From positions 65,446 through 88,782 of the forward strand of contig MU647126.1 in NCBI GenBank assembly GCA_026770585.1: a stretch of DNA of 23,337 nucleotides, given 5' to 3'. The position numbers and the translations under genes are program-made. Shown piece by piece: positions 22,969 through 23,337 of the stretch. How positions within the stretch are numbered: position 1 is the first letter of the stretch; each line of letters opens with the position of its first letter. Source of the DNA: Baffinella frigidus (lineage: Eukaryota > Cryptophyceae > Cryptomonadales > Baffinellaceae). The notes beneath the pieces were generated by a model that was not told the origin of the DNA, did no database searches, and saw only the letters and a program-made list of their open reading frames with translations.

Positions 22969-23313
22969 CTACTCCATATCGTGCATGGTGGCCTCGAGGC
23001 GCTCGCCAGCGCCACCAAAATCATCCTCCTCGTCCGACGGCCCCGCGTCCATGTCTCTCACCGCCCGCGCCCGACACCCGTCGTCCTGCCACCCACCACC
23101 ACCACCCTGTCACCACAAGGCCAGCACGGGCCCGCCTCGGGTCAGATAGGCCCGCCTCGGGGCTAAGACGGGTCCACCTCGGGACCCGTGGTGCTGGCAG
23201 CCTCCACCTCCCTGCCAGCACGGGCCCGCCTCGGGGCAGGAGTCTGGGACGGGCCCGCCTCCGGCCAGGAGGCGCTCCTCGGTATCGTCGATGAACTGCA
23301 GCGTCTGCCGCAT
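22969..23313 (-). CDS. Possible C-terminal exons of an acidic protein (gene E, partial)
   Basis: Tentative. The minus-strand exon 23085-22969 starts after GGTGGCAG| and runs 39 codons to TAG, with an acidic segment DAGPSDEEDDFGG and the ending ERLEATMHDME. An upstream segment from 23313 reads MRQTLQFIDDTEERLLAG and could join it in phase 0 by a weak donor CCC|GTCCCA inside a minisatellite unit near 23251. Whether the ATG at 23313 is a start is unclear, since it follows a C/G homopolymer at the window edge. Family not recognised. Confidence 0.38.
23128..23262 (-). repeat. CCCGAGGCGGGCC minisatellite copies, minus orientation
   Basis: Five or so copies of GGGCCCGCCTCGGG (23129, 23148, 23222, 23254 and a diverged one at 23169) in the putative intron of gene E. 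Confidence 0.85.
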
Positions 23314-23314
23314 G

Positions 23315-23337
23315 CCCCCCCCCCCCCCCCCCCCCCC
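23315..23337. repeat. C homopolymer at window end
   Basis: Twenty-three consecutive C. It could be real or a sequencing or assembly edge artefact. Confidence 0.85.

Noticed and set aside
22697-23294. Several 125-183-codon frames over the TC array and minisatellite
   Set aside because: Low-complexity Leu-Ser or Arg-Glu translations caused by the microsatellite.

Overview
The window is nuclear DNA of a eukaryotic alga. Every gene is split by many short GT-AG introns, reading frames resume exactly across the junctions, and the introns are packed with intact and decayed plant/alga-type telomere heptamers (CCCTAAA/TTTAGGG). Two predicted proteins begin with a hydrophobic signal peptide whose likely cleavage site is followed by F-A-x-A-P or W-A-P and an Arg/Ser/Ala-rich stretch. 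That resembles the bipartite presequence with an 'ASAFAP' motif used for nucleus-encoded proteins of complex red-derived plastids (stramenopiles, cryptophytes, haptophytes and relatives). I cannot name the species.

Layout. (A) 1-2089, minus strand, partial: a Gln/Pro/Tyr-rich protein with a polyQ tract split by an intron. (B) 2154-6121, plus strand, 7 exons, 222 aa: an unrecognised Gly/Tyr/Asn-rich protein with a plastid-type presequence. (C) 7155-12607, minus strand, 7 exons plus one possible cassette exon, 455 aa: a plastid-targeted protein of the spermidine-synthase-like class I methyltransferase fold. (D) 12825-19422, plus strand, 16 exons, 383 aa: NAD-dependent glycerol-3-phosphate dehydrogenase, complete and phase-consistent throughout. 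(E) 22969-23337, minus strand: a fragment of an acidic C-terminus. A/B and C/GPDH are divergent pairs with 64 and 217 bp between start codons, and each gap holds near-perfect palindromes. B and C are convergent.

The non-coding part has its own structure. The telomere-like tracts in introns lie mostly C-strand-sense relative to the host gene, in both gene orientations. Next to many exons, a decayed partial copy of the exon edge, often including the splice junction, lies on the far side of the adjacent telomere-like tract. These 'exon-junction echoes' occur in B, C and GPDH, about 18 in all and of varying strength. One telomere-like tract interrupts the arm of an inverted-repeat element, which looks like an insertion snapshot. 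Several inverted-repeat (MITE-like) families, a dispersed CCCGAGGCGGGCC minisatellite, a tRNA-like SINE candidate and CT microsatellites fill the rest. I found no convincing gene in 19423-22968.

All gene models come from splice-site, phase and family reasoning on the raw sequence. No search or transcript evidence was available.
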